NCBI GenBank assembly: GCA_963756815.1
Contig: CAVWPR010000008.1
Location: forward strand, 62,001 to 126,000
Reading direction: 5' to 3'
From: JAENVU01 sp963756815
GTDB taxonomy: Bacteria > Actinomycetota > Acidimicrobiia > IMCC26256 > JAENVU01
Length of the DNA: 64,000 bases
Shown: piece after piece, positions 48,438-57,589 of the stretch
Position numbering within the stretch: position 1 is the stretch's first letter
How the letters are laid out: the number at the start of each line of letters is the position of its first letter
Program-made: the position numbers and the translations under genes
Notes under the pieces: generated by a model
Database searches by the model: none
Told to the model about the DNA's origin: nothing
Seen by the model: only the letters and a program-made list of their open reading frames with translations

Positions 48438-48896
48438 TCACGCGGTCGCGTGCGTCTCGACGAAGCGGTCGCGCTCGGCGGGGTCCTCGAAGTACACGAG
48501 GACCCAGGCGGTCGCGGCGCCTTCCCGTGCGAGCGCCTCGTACCGGTGGTTCCCGTCCTGGAGCAGGACGCGGCCGTCCTGGTGCTCGGCGAGCAGCGGC
48601 GGTGGCTCCCACCCCGATTCGACGCTCGCCTCCATCGACCGCACGTCGGCCTCCCACTCTCGTTCGCTGATGGGGACCAGCGCGTCGTCCTCGGGTCCGG
48701 CGAGCCGCACGAGATCGTCGAGGGGCAGCTCGATCGGTCCGAGCCACCAGTGTCGGCGTTGCGCGAGTGCGGCCGCGAGGATCGCGTTGTCGCTGCCCGT
48801 GCTGGCCAGGAAGTCCCCGACCCATCGTGCGGTCTCGCCGGCCGCGGCCGCACGCTGCGCGCCGGCGAGGTCGAAGGTGCGGTGTGGGTCGCTCAT
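48438..48896 (-). CDS. ParB N-terminal-like domain protein
   Basis: 152 residues. The conserved part PLDDLVRLAGPEDDALVPIS and VLLQDGNHRYEALAREGAATAWVLVYF resembles the ParB/sulfiredoxin-like nucleotide-binding fold (DGNHRYEA is the key motif). As written it continues the YihY frame without a stop. However, its ATG sits in CCCCGCATGA, where a one-base change in the C run would make a standard ATGA overlap with a YihY stop. Role unknown. Confidence 0.6.
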   Translation of the reverse strand: MSDPHRTFDLAGAQRAAAAGETARWVGDFLASTGSDNAILAAALAQRRHWWLGPIELPLDDLVRLAGPEDDALVPISEREWEADVRSMEASVESGWEPPPLLAEHQDGRVLLQDGNHRYEALAREGAATAWVLVYFEDPAERDRFVETHATA

Positions 48897-49862
48897 GCGG
48901 GGACCGGGAGCGCCGCCGTCGTCGGTCTCGGGCTCGGAGTGCTCGACCTTGTCCGGATCCTGCGGCTCGGGCTCACCGGCGCGCACGGACTCGAGCTGCG
49001 CGGCGATCGCCGCACCGAAGAGCAGTGCGGTGGCCGAGAGGAACGCCCACAGCAGCAACGCGACGATGCCGGCGAGCGGACCGTAGGTGCGCCCGAACGA
49101 CGTCGAGGCGTCGAAGAACAGGCCGAGTGCGATGGTGACGAGGCTCCAGAGGAGGACCGACACCGTCGACGCGAATGCGAGCCACGACCACGACGGCTGG
49201 TGGCGACGGGGCGACAGTCGGAAGATGAGCGCCATCGCACCGGCCATCAGCATCAGACCCAGAGGCCACCGGAGGACGCTCCAGGCGGTGTCGAGCGTGG
49301 AGCTGTCGATGGCGTGGCCGAGGTTCTTCCCGAACGCGAGGCTCGCGAACGCGATGGCACCCAGCACGCCGGCCGACACCGCCAGGAGCAACGCCAGGCG
49401 GTACTTCTCGACGGTCGGCCGGTCCGCCTCCACGCCGTACAGCCGGTTGAGCGCGCGCTCGGTCTGACCCATGAGCGTGGCGCCGGTGATCAACGAGCCG
49501 ACGAGGCCGAACACGAGACCGGCCCACTGGCCGGAGCTGCCGGCGACGTGCGCCTGGCGGACCGCGGTCGTCAGCATCTCGCCCGCGGGCCCGGGCACTG
49601 CGGCCCGCACCGTGCGCACGATCGTGCCGTGCGCGTTCGCGCTCCCGACGGCGGTGATGAGCCCGATCACCCCGATGATCGCCTGCACGAGGAGGAGGCT
49701 GATCGTGTAGGCGAGCGACCGGGCGTGGCTGAAGCCGTCGGAGACGCGCAGGCGCATCCACGCGTCGGCGAGCAGTCGTGTGGTCCCGATGCGGCGCAGC
49801 GTCTCGCGCGCGTCGTCGCCGGTGAGCTCGAACGTCTCCGGGACCTTCGTCGCGGTGCTCAC
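48893..49862 (-). CDS. YihY/BrkB-family inner-membrane protein
   Basis: About 322 residues, five to six membrane spans: LAYTISLLLVQAIIGVIGLI, WAGLVFGLVGSLITGATLMG, LALLLAVSAGVLGAIAFASL, SWLAFASTVSVLLWSLVTIA, PLAGIVALLLWAFLSATALL, followed by the typical EPEPQDPDKVEHSEPETDDG cytoplasmic tail. GTG at 49862 overlaps the lipid kinase stop. The predicted end assumes one missing or extra C near 48900; otherwise it is fused to the ParB-like domain. Confidence 0.85.
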
Positions 49863-50737
49863 GGTCCGGGCACCGCCACGCGGATCGTGCCGGGGCGCAC
49901 CTTGATCTTGAGCTTCTTTCGCTCGGCGCGCGCGCCGCCGTCGAGCTCGTAGGGCACGGGATCGTCGAGCCGGACGTCGATCCGACGCGCCACCGTCGTC
50001 CGGACGAAGGGGGAACGATCCGGTGCACCGAAGGCGAGACGTGTGAACGCGCGCACCCACGAGATCACGCCCTTCGCGGTCACGACGCCGACGTCGAGCC
50101 GGCCGTCGTCGGGTCGCGCGTCCGGGAAGACCGTCATCCCACCGAAGAGCGAGCCGACGTTGCCCACGAGCAGACACGAGAGATCACCGGCGAACCACAG
50201 GTCGCCGTCGATCCGGACCGTGCCGGGCACCGCGCTCGCCCGGAGGTTGCGGGCGCCGGTCCAGAGGTAGGCGGCGCGCCCGAACCGGTCCTTGAGGCTC
50301 CGGCCCGCGTCGCCGATCATGCGCGCGTCGAACCCGCACCCGGCCATCACCGCGAAGTGCTCGCCGTTCACGGTGCCGGTGTCGAGGAGTCGCCGAGCGC
50401 CGTGCAGGGCGATCTCGAGCGCAGCCTCGAGATCGATCGGAACGCCGAGGTTCGTGGCCAGCAGGTTGGCGGTGCCGGCCGGCAGGATCGCGAGCGTCGC
50501 GTCGGACCCGGCCATGGCGTCGATGCATCGCTGCACCGTGCCGTCGCCACCCCAGACGAGCACGAGGTCCGCGCCGGCGGCCAGCGCCTTCTCGATCCGC
50601 TTCGGTGCCTGCTTGCTCTTCTGCACCTCGTGCCAGATCGTGGTGTCGACGCCCCGACGCTCGAGCGCGCGCCGGAGCTCGGGCAGTCCGGCGCCGAGGC
50701 GCTTGCGGGCGTGGGCGACCACGGCGACCGACGTCAC
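49859..50737 (-). CDS. Diacylglycerol kinase-family lipid kinase
   Basis: 292 residues. DAGK catalytic signature LVWGGDGTVQRCID and LPAGTANLLATNLGVP, with the C-terminal beta-sandwich (GSLFGGMTVFPDARPDDGRLDVGVV). Phosphorylates a lipid or sphingoid alcohol with ATP. GTG at 50737 overlaps the PAP2 stop (GTGA). A kinase beside two phosphatidic acid phosphatase-type proteins suggests control of membrane lipid phosphates. Confidence 0.88.
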   Translation of the reverse strand: MTSVAVVAHARKRLGAGLPELRRALERRGVDTTIWHEVQKSKQAPKRIEKALAAGADLVLVWGGDGTVQRCIDAMAGSDATLAILPAGTANLLATNLGVPIDLEAALEIALHGARRLLDTGTVNGEHFAVMAGCGFDARMIGDAGRSLKDRFGRAAYLWTGARNLRASAVPGTVRIDGDLWFAGDLSCLLVGNVGSLFGGMTVFPDARPDDGRLDVGVVTAKGVISWVRAFTRLAFGAPDRSPFVRTTVARRIDVRLDDPVPYELDGGARAERKKLKIKVRPGTIRVAVPGP

Positions 50738-51568
50738 GGGGAGACCTCCTGCGTCGCACGGCGTGCGCGGCGGCGCGTGGGGTCGGGCGCGGTGGGGTCG
50801 GGCGCGGTGGGGTCGGGCCGGCCCGAACGGATGATCGCGGCGCGGACGGCGACGCACGCGACCACGAGGGCCGCGGTGCCGAGCGCGAGGCTGGCGAAGA
50901 CGTCGGTGGGATGGTGCATCCCGCGGTACAGGCGGGAGAGCCCGACCGCGACCGGTACGAGCACGAGGAGCGCCGTCAGACCGACGGTCACCGTCCGGCG
51001 TTGCCACATCCGGTGCACGACGATGACGAGCCCGATGTAGAGCACGATGGACGCGGCGGTGTGCCCGCTGGGGAAGCTCGACGTCGGTGGCGCCGCGTCG
51101 AGGTGGTGCACCGGGGGACGGCTCCGATCGACGAACAGCGTCGTGGAGACGAACACGGTCACCTCGATGAGCAGCCCGATGACCAGGATCCCCACGGCGT
51201 ACAGGTCGCGCCGTCGCCACCAGACCAGGGCGACGACGACCAGCCCGACGCCGACGACCGTCGGGGTCTCGGCGAGGTGCGAGCCGACCGCGGTCAGCGA
51301 ATCGAGCGTGCCGGTCCGTTGGTGGACGAACCAGCGGTTGACCGACTCGTCCCACCGGCGGATCCCGGCGGCCGCGCTCGCGTCGGTCAGGAAGATTCCG
51401 AGCCCGACCAACGCGGCGGTGAGCAGCGCGCTAGGCGAGGACGAACGTCGCCGCGAGCCGAGCGATCGGCCGGGTGTCGTGCCGCTCGTGGGCGGTGCGG
51501 GTGGACGGCAGCTCCGTCGGCGCGGTGCGCTCGACGGAACCGGGAGATGCCGGCACGGGGTAGCTCAC
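50734..51568 (-). CDS. PAP2-family lipid phosphatase, one N-terminal frameshift
   Basis: About 277 residues. Phosphatase motifs: DRSRPPV (KxxxxxxRP-like), SFPSGHTAAS and SRLYRGMHHPTDV. Six spans. A one-base insertion near 51432 (a TAG appears) breaks the N-terminal frame; correcting it joins RLAATFVLA to ALLTAALVGLGIFL. The GTG at 51568 lies 9 bases from the -10 of a SigB/F-type promoter, implying a leaderless or near-leaderless message. First gene of a PAP2-kinase-YihY-ParB-like operon. Confidence 0.8.
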
Positions 51569-51577
51569 GCGCATGGC

Positions 51578-51603
51578 CTACCCAGCGCCGGGGTATGCAA
51601 ACG
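51578..51603 (-). promoter_or_regulatory. Predicted SigB/F-type promoter of the PAP2-lipid kinase-YihY operon
   Basis: Minus-strand -35 CGTTT (51599-51603), 15-base spacer and -10 GGGTAG (51578-51583), ending 9 bases before the GTG at 51568. Confidence 0.65.
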
Positions 51604-51642
51604 CGACGCGGCGGGTTCGGAACCGTGGAAGCCTGGTGACGG

Positions 51643-52629
51643 ATGTTGGTGCTCGGAGTGCTGCTCGCGGTCGGCCTCGCTGCCGCGTTCGTCGCGTGGC
51701 TGGCGCTCGGGCGGTGGCCGCGTCTCGACCCCGGCGCTCCGGGCGGCGCGGTCAAGACGGCCGGCCAGGAGATCGAACGTGACATCCGCGCGGGGTTCCT
51801 CCGACGTCGGGTCGACCCGGCGACCGCCACCGGGCTCGCCCTGACCGCGGCGATCGCCGTCGTCGTGCTGGGCGGTGCGATCCTGGCCGCGCTCGCGCTC
51901 CTCGCCCGATCGAACGCGTTCACGCTCCGGATCGACCGGAGCGCGGCCAACTGGGCGGGCACCAACGCGACCACCGCCTCGACGGACGTCCTGAGGGCGG
52001 TCACCCAGCTCGGCAGCTCGGTGGTGGTCGTGACCCTGGCGATCGTCATGACCGTGGCCGTGGCGCTCACGACCGAGACGGCGCGGCGACGCACGACACT
52101 CACCGTCGCGGCGTACCTCGCAACCGTTCTCGTGGGACAGAACCTGATCTCCAACGTGATCAAGTACGCGGTCGACCGCGCGCGTCCCACGTTCCACCCG
52201 CTCGCAGGGTTCTCGGGCCCGTCGTTCCCCAGTGGCCACACGACCGCCGCGTTCGCGTGCTACTCCGCGTTCGCCGTCGTGCTGGGACGCGGACGAGGTC
52301 CCGACCGTCAACGGCTGCTGCTGGCGAGCGCGATCGGCATCGCCACGATGGTGGGCGCCACGCGCGTGATGCTCGGCGTGCACTGGCTGACCGACGTCAT
52401 CGCCGGCGCGGCACTGGGCCTCGCCTGGTTCACGCTCAGCACCGTCGCGTTCGGCGGTCGCCTCCTGCGGTTCGGGGCACCCGTGATCGCCGGCCGGCGC
52501 GCCGCGCGGCTCGCCGACGCGGTCGAGGGCTCAGGCCCCGACGAGAGCGGCGAGCTCGGCGAGGGACCCGACCCGGTCGTAGGTCGCGGTCGTGTGCAGC
52601 TCGAGCGGGTCCATCAGGAACGGTCGTAG
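51643..52629 (+). CDS. PAP2-family lipid phosphatase, divergent from the first
   Basis: 328 residues. Spans around 3-20, 65-88, 120-142 and later; motifs KYAVDRARPTF, FPSGHTTAAF and RVMLGVHWLTDVIAG form a complete PAP2 site. The last ~50 residues (GSGPDESGELGEGPDPV) are hydrophilic and overlap the convergent HAD gene by 99 bases; the natural stop may be earlier if a late frameshift exists. It faces away from the other PAP2 gene across a 74-base gap. Confidence 0.85.
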   Translation: MLVLGVLLAVGLAAAFVAWLALGRWPRLDPGAPGGAVKTAGQEIERDIRAGFLRRRVDPATATGLALTAAIAVVVLGGAILAALALLARSNAFTLRIDRSAANWAGTNATTASTDVLRAVTQLGSSVVVVTLAIVMTVAVALTTETARRRTTLTVAAYLATVLVGQNLISNVIKYAVDRARPTFHPLAGFSGPSFPSGHTTAAFACYSAFAVVLGRGRGPDRQRLLLASAIGIATMVGATRVMLGVHWLTDVIAGAALGLAWFTLSTVAFGGRLLRFGAPVIAGRRAARLADAVEGSGPDESGELGEGPDPVVGRGRVQLERVHQERS

Positions 52630-53229
52630 CCCGGCCCGACGCGCACCGACGACGTCGAAGGCCGGCATGTCGCCCACGTACCAAGTGTCGGATGCCGCGA
52701 CGTCGAGTGCGGTCAACGCGAGCTCGAAGATGCGCGGGTCCGGCTTCATGACGCCGACGGCACCCGAGTCGATGACGCAGCCGACCTCCACCCCCAGACC
52801 CGGACCGACCTGCAGGATCTCGAGGTCGCGGAGGCGCTGCCCCATCAGGCCGTCGGCGTTGGACACCACGCCCAGCGCCACGCCGGTGGCGGCGAGGGCG
52901 CGGAGGCCACGGCGCGCGTCGGGGATGACATCGAGCCAGAGCGCGGCGTCGGCGAACTCGCTGTCGAGGTGGCGATGGACCTCGTCGTCGTCCTCGACGC
53001 CACCGGTGCACGCTTCCACGTACGCCCGCAGGTAGGCCTGCCAGCACCCGACCCAGTCCGCCTCGACGTCGAGGGCGGTGTCGAAGGTGGCCGCGGCGCG
53101 GTAGTGGGCGTCCGGCAGGCGATCGGACGGCACCTCGACCCCGCCCCGGGCGAACGCCGCGACGATGCGGTCGGCGTCGGGCAGGAGGAAGATCCCGCCC
53201 GCGTCGAGCAGGACGGCTCGCGGCGTCAT
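52531..53229 (-). CDS. HAD-superfamily hydrolase-like protein with altered first motif
   Basis: 232 residues. Motif I is VLLDAGGIF: nucleophile Asp9 is present but the second Asp (position 11) is Gly. Motif II is GVVSNADG, motif III Lys in GVMKPDPRIF, motif IV YVGDMPAFDVVGARRAG. The missing acid/base Asp suggests weak or changed phosphatase activity (some HAD subgroups with DxGG are known). ATG at 53229; 60 bases downstream of the phospholipase D gene on the same strand. Confidence 0.82.
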   Translation of the reverse strand: MTPRAVLLDAGGIFLLPDADRIVAAFARGGVEVPSDRLPDAHYRAAATFDTALDVEADWVGCWQAYLRAYVEACTGGVEDDDEVHRHLDSEFADAALWLDVIPDARRGLRALAATGVALGVVSNADGLMGQRLRDLEILQVGPGLGVEVGCVIDSGAVGVMKPDPRIFELALTALDVAASDTWYVGDMPAFDVVGARRAGLRPFLMDPLELHTTATYDRVGSLAELAALVGA

Positions 53230-53289
53230 CGGGCCGGCGTCATCGGATCGCACGCCGGGTCGGTGGTGGCACCGTCGGGTCATCGGTCC

Positions 53290-54855
53290 TCAGTAGCGGT
53301 CGCCGCGCCGGAGCGCGCCCGGGCGACCGTCGGGATCGAGCACCAGATTGTGCGCGATGCGCAGGAACGGGTGGGGGAGCCGACCGACGCCGTCGGGTGC
53401 GTGCACCCGCACCCGACCGGGCGGACGCGGCTGCGTGCGACCCGAATGCTCCCACGCCTGTGCCGCGGCGGCGCTCGCCGAGAACGCCGCGAACCATGCG
53501 GCGGGATCGAGCACGTCGCGCGGCTCGTCGAGTCCGAGGTGCTCCGCCGCGAGGCGGATCCGGGTGTCGGCGGCCAGGCCGGGGCGCTGCGCCGGGGCGC
53601 GGGGCTCGACGATGCTGCAGGAGATCTCGGAGTCGTGGCTCCACGAACGTCGGTTCAGGTTGTCGGAGCCGATCGCGATCCACGTGTCGTCCACGATGCA
53701 CACCTTCGAGTGCACGTAGATCGGGACGTCGTCCTCGTTGACGAGGTCGTACACCGCGACCCTGGGCCCGCCGGCGGCGACGAGCGCGCGCATCACGTTC
53801 CGCCGCCCGATGGCGCTCGCCGGTCCCGAGATCCAGCCCGCCGGGTCCGGGAACCGGGGGATGACGATGACGACGCGCAGCTCGGGTTCGCGCCAGAGCG
53901 CGTCGACGAGCGCGCCGGCCGCCGCGCTCGACCAGAGGTACTGGTCCTCGAGATAGACGAGTCGCCGGGCTCGCGAGAGCGCGTGGAGGTAGCCGCGGGC
54001 GATGCTGCGCTCGCCGCTCGGCGCGAAGGGGAAGGGACGACGCCGGGCCGGATACGTGCGGAGGATCTGCATCGCGTACGGACCCGCATCCGTGGCGTCG
54101 GACGTCGGCCGCTCGATCGCGAGCTCGGTGCGCGCGGCGCGCTGGTGCACGAGGCGTTGGACGAGCTGGCGCCACGGAACGCGGCGGTCGAGCGGTGTCG
54201 GGTCGTTCCATCGCTCCGCGAAGGTGAACGCGACGTCCTGCACGACCGGGCCCCGCAGCTCCACCTGGAGGTCGTGCCAGGGAGGGCGCGAGCCGTAGTT
54301 CGCCGCCGAGAGGTTGGCGCGCTGCGGGTCGCCGTGATGCTCGGGCCCGTCGTGGTTGCCGTGGCTGAGGTCGATCCCCCCGACGAACGCGACATCGTCG
54401 GCGGCCGGATCGGCTCGCAGGAGGACCACGATCTTCTGGTGGAGGCTGCCGAGGTGCCGGATGCGGTTGTCGAGCCGGACGTCGCCTCCGGCCGCGTTCA
54501 CCAGCCGGGCGAACTCGAGGTTGCGTCCCGCGGTGTAGTTCGGGTGCGAACGCCACACGAGACCACGCACGTCGACGCCGCGCGCCAGCAGGGCGGCGAG
54601 CAGTCCACCCAGACGGAAGCCCGCGCCGAGATCCAGATCCGCGTCCATCTCCAGCCCGGCGAGAAGGACGCGATCGCCGCCGCGCGCGGTCTCGAGGGTC
54701 TGGCGCAGGCACGTGAGGTACGCGGCGCCGTCGATGAGGACCTGCGCGTGGTTGCCGGTGGTCCAGGCGCGCGGCTCACGTCCCGCGTCGATCGTCGTGG
54801 CCGGGTTGCCGCGCTGCTCCGCGGCGAGGAACCATTCGGTGCCGTCGGGATCCAT
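53290..54855 (-). CDS. Phospholipase D-like protein
   Basis: 521 residues. Two HKD half-sites: LGSLHQKIVVLL...DDVAFVGGIDLSHGNHD, and IYVHSKVCIVDDTWIAIGSDNLNRRSW. This is the pattern of two-domain PLD enzymes acting on phospholipids or of cardiolipin synthase relatives. No signal peptide or membrane span, so cytoplasmic or peripheral. The 249 bases to sodA on the other side hold the sodA promoter and no gene. Confidence 0.9.
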   Translation of the reverse strand: MDPDGTEWFLAAEQRGNPATTIDAGREPRAWTTGNHAQVLIDGAAYLTCLRQTLETARGGDRVLLAGLEMDADLDLGAGFRLGGLLAALLARGVDVRGLVWRSHPNYTAGRNLEFARLVNAAGGDVRLDNRIRHLGSLHQKIVVLLRADPAADDVAFVGGIDLSHGNHDGPEHHGDPQRANLSAANYGSRPPWHDLQVELRGPVVQDVAFTFAERWNDPTPLDRRVPWRQLVQRLVHQRAARTELAIERPTSDATDAGPYAMQILRTYPARRRPFPFAPSGERSIARGYLHALSRARRLVYLEDQYLWSSAAAGALVDALWREPELRVVIVIPRFPDPAGWISGPASAIGRRNVMRALVAAGGPRVAVYDLVNEDDVPIYVHSKVCIVDDTWIAIGSDNLNRRSWSHDSEISCSIVEPRAPAQRPGLAADTRIRLAAEHLGLDEPRDVLDPAAWFAAFSASAAAAQAWEHSGRTQPRPPGRVRVHAPDGVGRLPHPFLRIAHNLVLDPDGRPGALRRGDRY

Positions 54856-55011
54856 GCATCGACGATCGTCGCACACGCGCCTGAGCGACGGCTCCGGGGT
54901 TGGCGTCACGGCCGGTCGCGTCGGTCGCGGTCGGCCGCGAACGGTCACGTCCGACGCCCGCCACCCGCCGCGAGTGTCCCGGTTGTCCGGTTCCCGGCAG
55001 CGTGGGGACGC

Positions 55012-55037
55012 GGTTGCCGGTTGCGGGCATCGGGTAC
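55012..55037 (+). promoter_or_regulatory. Predicted SigB/F-type promoter of sodA
   Basis: -35 GGTTG (55012-55016), 15-base spacer and -10 GGGTAC (55032-55037), about 68 bases before the sodA ATG. Confidence 0.7.
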
Positions 55038-55104
55038 GCGTGACTGCGAACGAACGACGATCCGAACGATGCCGGTCGCGCCCGCGGCCGCGAAGGAGGC
55101 GACG

Positions 55105-55725
55105 ATGCCCGACGAGATCTACACCCTGCCCGATCTGCCGTACGACCCCGGTGCGCTCGAGCCGCACATCAGCGGCCGCATCATGGAGCTGCACCACGAC
55201 AAGCACCACGCCGCGTACGTGAAGGGCGCGAACACGGCGCTGGCCAAGTTGGGCGAGACGCGAGCGAACAACGATTTCGCCACCATCTCGATGCTGGAGC
55301 GCAACCTCGCGTTCCACGTCTCGGGCCACGTGCTGCACTCGGTGTTCTGGACCAACCTCTCGCCGGACGGGGGCGAGCCGTCCGGCGCGCTCGCCGCCGC
55401 GATCGAGCAGCACTTCGGCGGTCTCGACCCGTTCCGTGCGCAGATGACACAGGCGGCGGCGAGCATCCAGGGCTCCGGTTGGGCACTGGCGTCGTGGGAG
55501 CCCACCGCGCAGCGTCTGGTGGTCCAGCAGGTGCACGACCACCAGGGCCAACACGGGCAGGGCACCGTGCCGTTGCTCGCCATCGACGCCTGGGAGCACG
55601 CGTACTACCTGCAGTACCAGAACGAGAAGGCGGAGTACTTCGACGCGATCTGGAACGTCGTCAACTGGGACGACGTGGCGCGTCGTTTCGAGGCCGCCAG
55701 GGGCTCGGAGCTCCTGGTCGCCTGA
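55105..55725 (+). CDS. sodA: Fe/Mn superoxide dismutase
   Basis: 206 residues. Ligand regions ELHHDKHHAAYV, GHVLHSVFW and IDAWEHAYYLQY hold the three His and one Asp of the metal site. The ATG at 55105 has AAGGAGG five bases upstream, the strongest ribosome site in the window. No signal peptide. Iron versus manganese cannot be told reliably. Converts superoxide to peroxide and oxygen; placement behind a stress promoter fits. Confidence 0.95.
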   Translation: MPDEIYTLPDLPYDPGALEPHISGRIMELHHDKHHAAYVKGANTALAKLGETRANNDFATISMLERNLAFHVSGHVLHSVFWTNLSPDGGEPSGALAAAIEQHFGGLDPFRAQMTQAAASIQGSGWALASWEPTAQRLVVQQVHDHQGQHGQGTVPLLAIDAWEHAYYLQYQNEKAEYFDAIWNVVNWDDVARRFEAARGSELLVA

Positions 55726-55779
55726 TCCGCCGTGCGTGCGCCGACGCGTTCGGCGCACGCACCGATGCGGTCCGAGCGG

Positions 55780-56235
55780 TCAGGCCGGCTCCTCGTCGCC
55801 GACGACCGACCGGCGCTCTTCGAGGTGGTGCTCGCCGATGTCGGCGAGCTCGGCGTCGGACGCCACCTCGGCCGCGATCAACCGGTGGTCGGCGCCGGGC
55901 AGCGCCCGCAGCAGCTCGTCCAGCTTGCGTTGCGTGGCGACCTCGAGGCGCGCCTGGGTGTGCTGGACGACGAAGACCATCACGAGTGTCGACGCGGCGG
56001 CCACGGCGAACAACGTCGTGGACCACCAGGTGGGGAAGTCGTAGGCGACGCCGATCACGACCCAGCCGGCCACGGCGACGAGGACGCCGATCGACGCGCT
56101 CGAGTGCGTGGTCGCGTCCCCGAGCCGGTGGGTCCAGCGACTCCGCAGGTTGGCGTGACGCGACTCGTCGCCGAACGGCCGGAGCTCGGCGTTCCGGCCC
56201 TCGTGCTGCGCACCGGACCGCGGCTCGGGCGTCAC
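55780..56235 (-). CDS. Low-affinity iron permease family protein
   Basis: 151 residues with two membrane spans (about 47-63 and 70-89) and the family tail FVVQHTQARLEVATQRKLDELLRALPGADHRLIAAE, seen as VQHTQARLEVATQRKLDELL. GTG at 56235 overlaps the AI-2E transporter stop. Despite the name, iron transport is not proven for bacterial members. Confidence 0.82.
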   Translation of the reverse strand: MTPEPRSGAQHEGRNAELRPFGDESRHANLRSRWTHRLGDATTHSSASIGVLVAVAGWVVIGVAYDFPTWWSTTLFAVAAASTLVMVFVVQHTQARLEVATQRKLDELLRALPGADHRLIAAEVASDAELADIGEHHLEERRSVVGDEEPA

Positions 56236-57386
56236 GACGCGGTCGGTGCATCGGGATCGACGACCGCTTCGGCGTCGATGGCGAGCACCTCCTCGACGTG
56301 CGCGCGCTGCCGGGGCCAGACGTCCTCGAACACGACCTTGGCCGCGCCGGCCACCGGCAGCGCCAGCAGCGCGCCCAGCATCCCGGCGAGCTCGACCCCC
56401 GCGATGACGACGAGGAGCACCCCGAGCGGGTTCAGACGCACCGTGCGCGACATGACCACCGGCTGGACGACGTGGTTCTCGAACAGCTGGTAGACGACGA
56501 AGAACGCGATCACCGCGAGCGCGGTGCCGGGTGACTTCAGGAGGCCGATGAAGATGGGCGGGATCGCGCCGAGGGTGGCACCCACGAGGGGGATCAGATC
56601 GGCAAAGGCCACCCAGACCGCGAGGACGAGCGCGAACGGCACCCCGAGGAGCCGGAGCGAGATGTACGCGGTGGTCCCGGCGAGACCGGAGATGGCGAGG
56701 TTGCCGAGCGCGTAGCCGGACATCGCGCGTGCGGCATCGGTCCCGATGCGACGGATGCGCTCGGCGCGGCCCGGTGGGAACAAGCCGAGCACCGCGGCCG
56801 AGAAGAGCGGGCCCTCGACGAGCATCAGGAACACGAGCACCGCGATCGTGATCGTGGCGACGACGCCGGAGACCACGGCGACGCCGGCCTGGACGAGCGG
56901 GCCGTCGGACCGCCCGAGCGACCGGCGGATCGCGGGCAGGTTGTCGTGCACCCAGCCCTGGACGCCGAGGTCCCGGAGCACGTGACCGATCCGGCCGCGG
57001 CCGTGCTCGGCGTCGCGGACGAGCTTGGGCAGGTCGCGTCCCAGGTCGGACGACGATGTGGCGATGGGCTCCACGAACAGGACGACGATGCCCGCCACCA
57101 CCACGACGCCGATGACGAAGACGACGAGCGTCGCCAGCGTTCGCCGCAGGTGCAGTCGTTGCTGGACCAGGTCGACGAACGGAGTGAGCACCACGGTGAA
57201 GAACAGCGCGACCGCGAGCAGCCCGAGCAGGAGGGCCAGCTCGCTCAGCAAGGACCAGAGCACGAAGACCGTCCCGACGACGGTCGCGCCGATCAACCAG
57301 AAGGAGAGGTGCTGGCGCCACGCCACCGACCGGTGCGCGTCGGCGTCGGTCGACGGCGGTCCGCCCCACGGCGTCGACATGCTCAT
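56232..57386 (-). CDS. AI-2E family transporter-like membrane protein
   Basis: 384 residues with about eight spans: WLIGATVVGTVFVLWSLLSE, VVFVIGVVVVAGIVVLFVEP, TITIAVLVFLMLVEGPLFSA, GYALGNLAISGLAGTTAYI, LVLAVWVAFADLIPLVGATLGAIPP, split motifs LVGATLGAIPP and FENHVVQPVVMSRTVRLNPL typical of the family. ATG 57386 chosen; an ATG 6 bases later is equally possible. The 203 bases upstream to the NuoF-like gene end hold no recognised gene or SigB/F-type promoter. Confidence 0.9.
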   Translation of the reverse strand: MSMSTPWGGPPSTDADAHRSVAWRQHLSFWLIGATVVGTVFVLWSLLSELALLLGLLAVALFFTVVLTPFVDLVQQRLHLRRTLATLVVFVIGVVVVAGIVVLFVEPIATSSSDLGRDLPKLVRDAEHGRGRIGHVLRDLGVQGWVHDNLPAIRRSLGRSDGPLVQAGVAVVSGVVATITIAVLVFLMLVEGPLFSAAVLGLFPPGRAERIRRIGTDAARAMSGYALGNLAISGLAGTTAYISLRLLGVPFALVLAVWVAFADLIPLVGATLGAIPPIFIGLLKSPGTALAVIAFFVVYQLFENHVVQPVVMSRTVRLNPLGVLLVVIAGVELAGMLGALLALPVAGAAKVVFEDVWPRQRAHVEEVLAIDAEAVVDPDAPTAS

Positions 57387-57589
57387 CGACGCGGTGGCGT
57401 CGTGGCCGTGATCGGCGACGGACGCATGGTCGGCGCGGACGTCCCGGATCGGCACGCGCGGGTCTCGGACATTCCCACCCCTCGTTGTCGAACGTGCGTG
57501 TTGCGACCGGACCCGGGCCTGCCCGCACGGCGCAGGGACGAAACCCGCCGGTGCGACCGCTCCGGCCCGCAGACCCGCGAACGCGCCGG

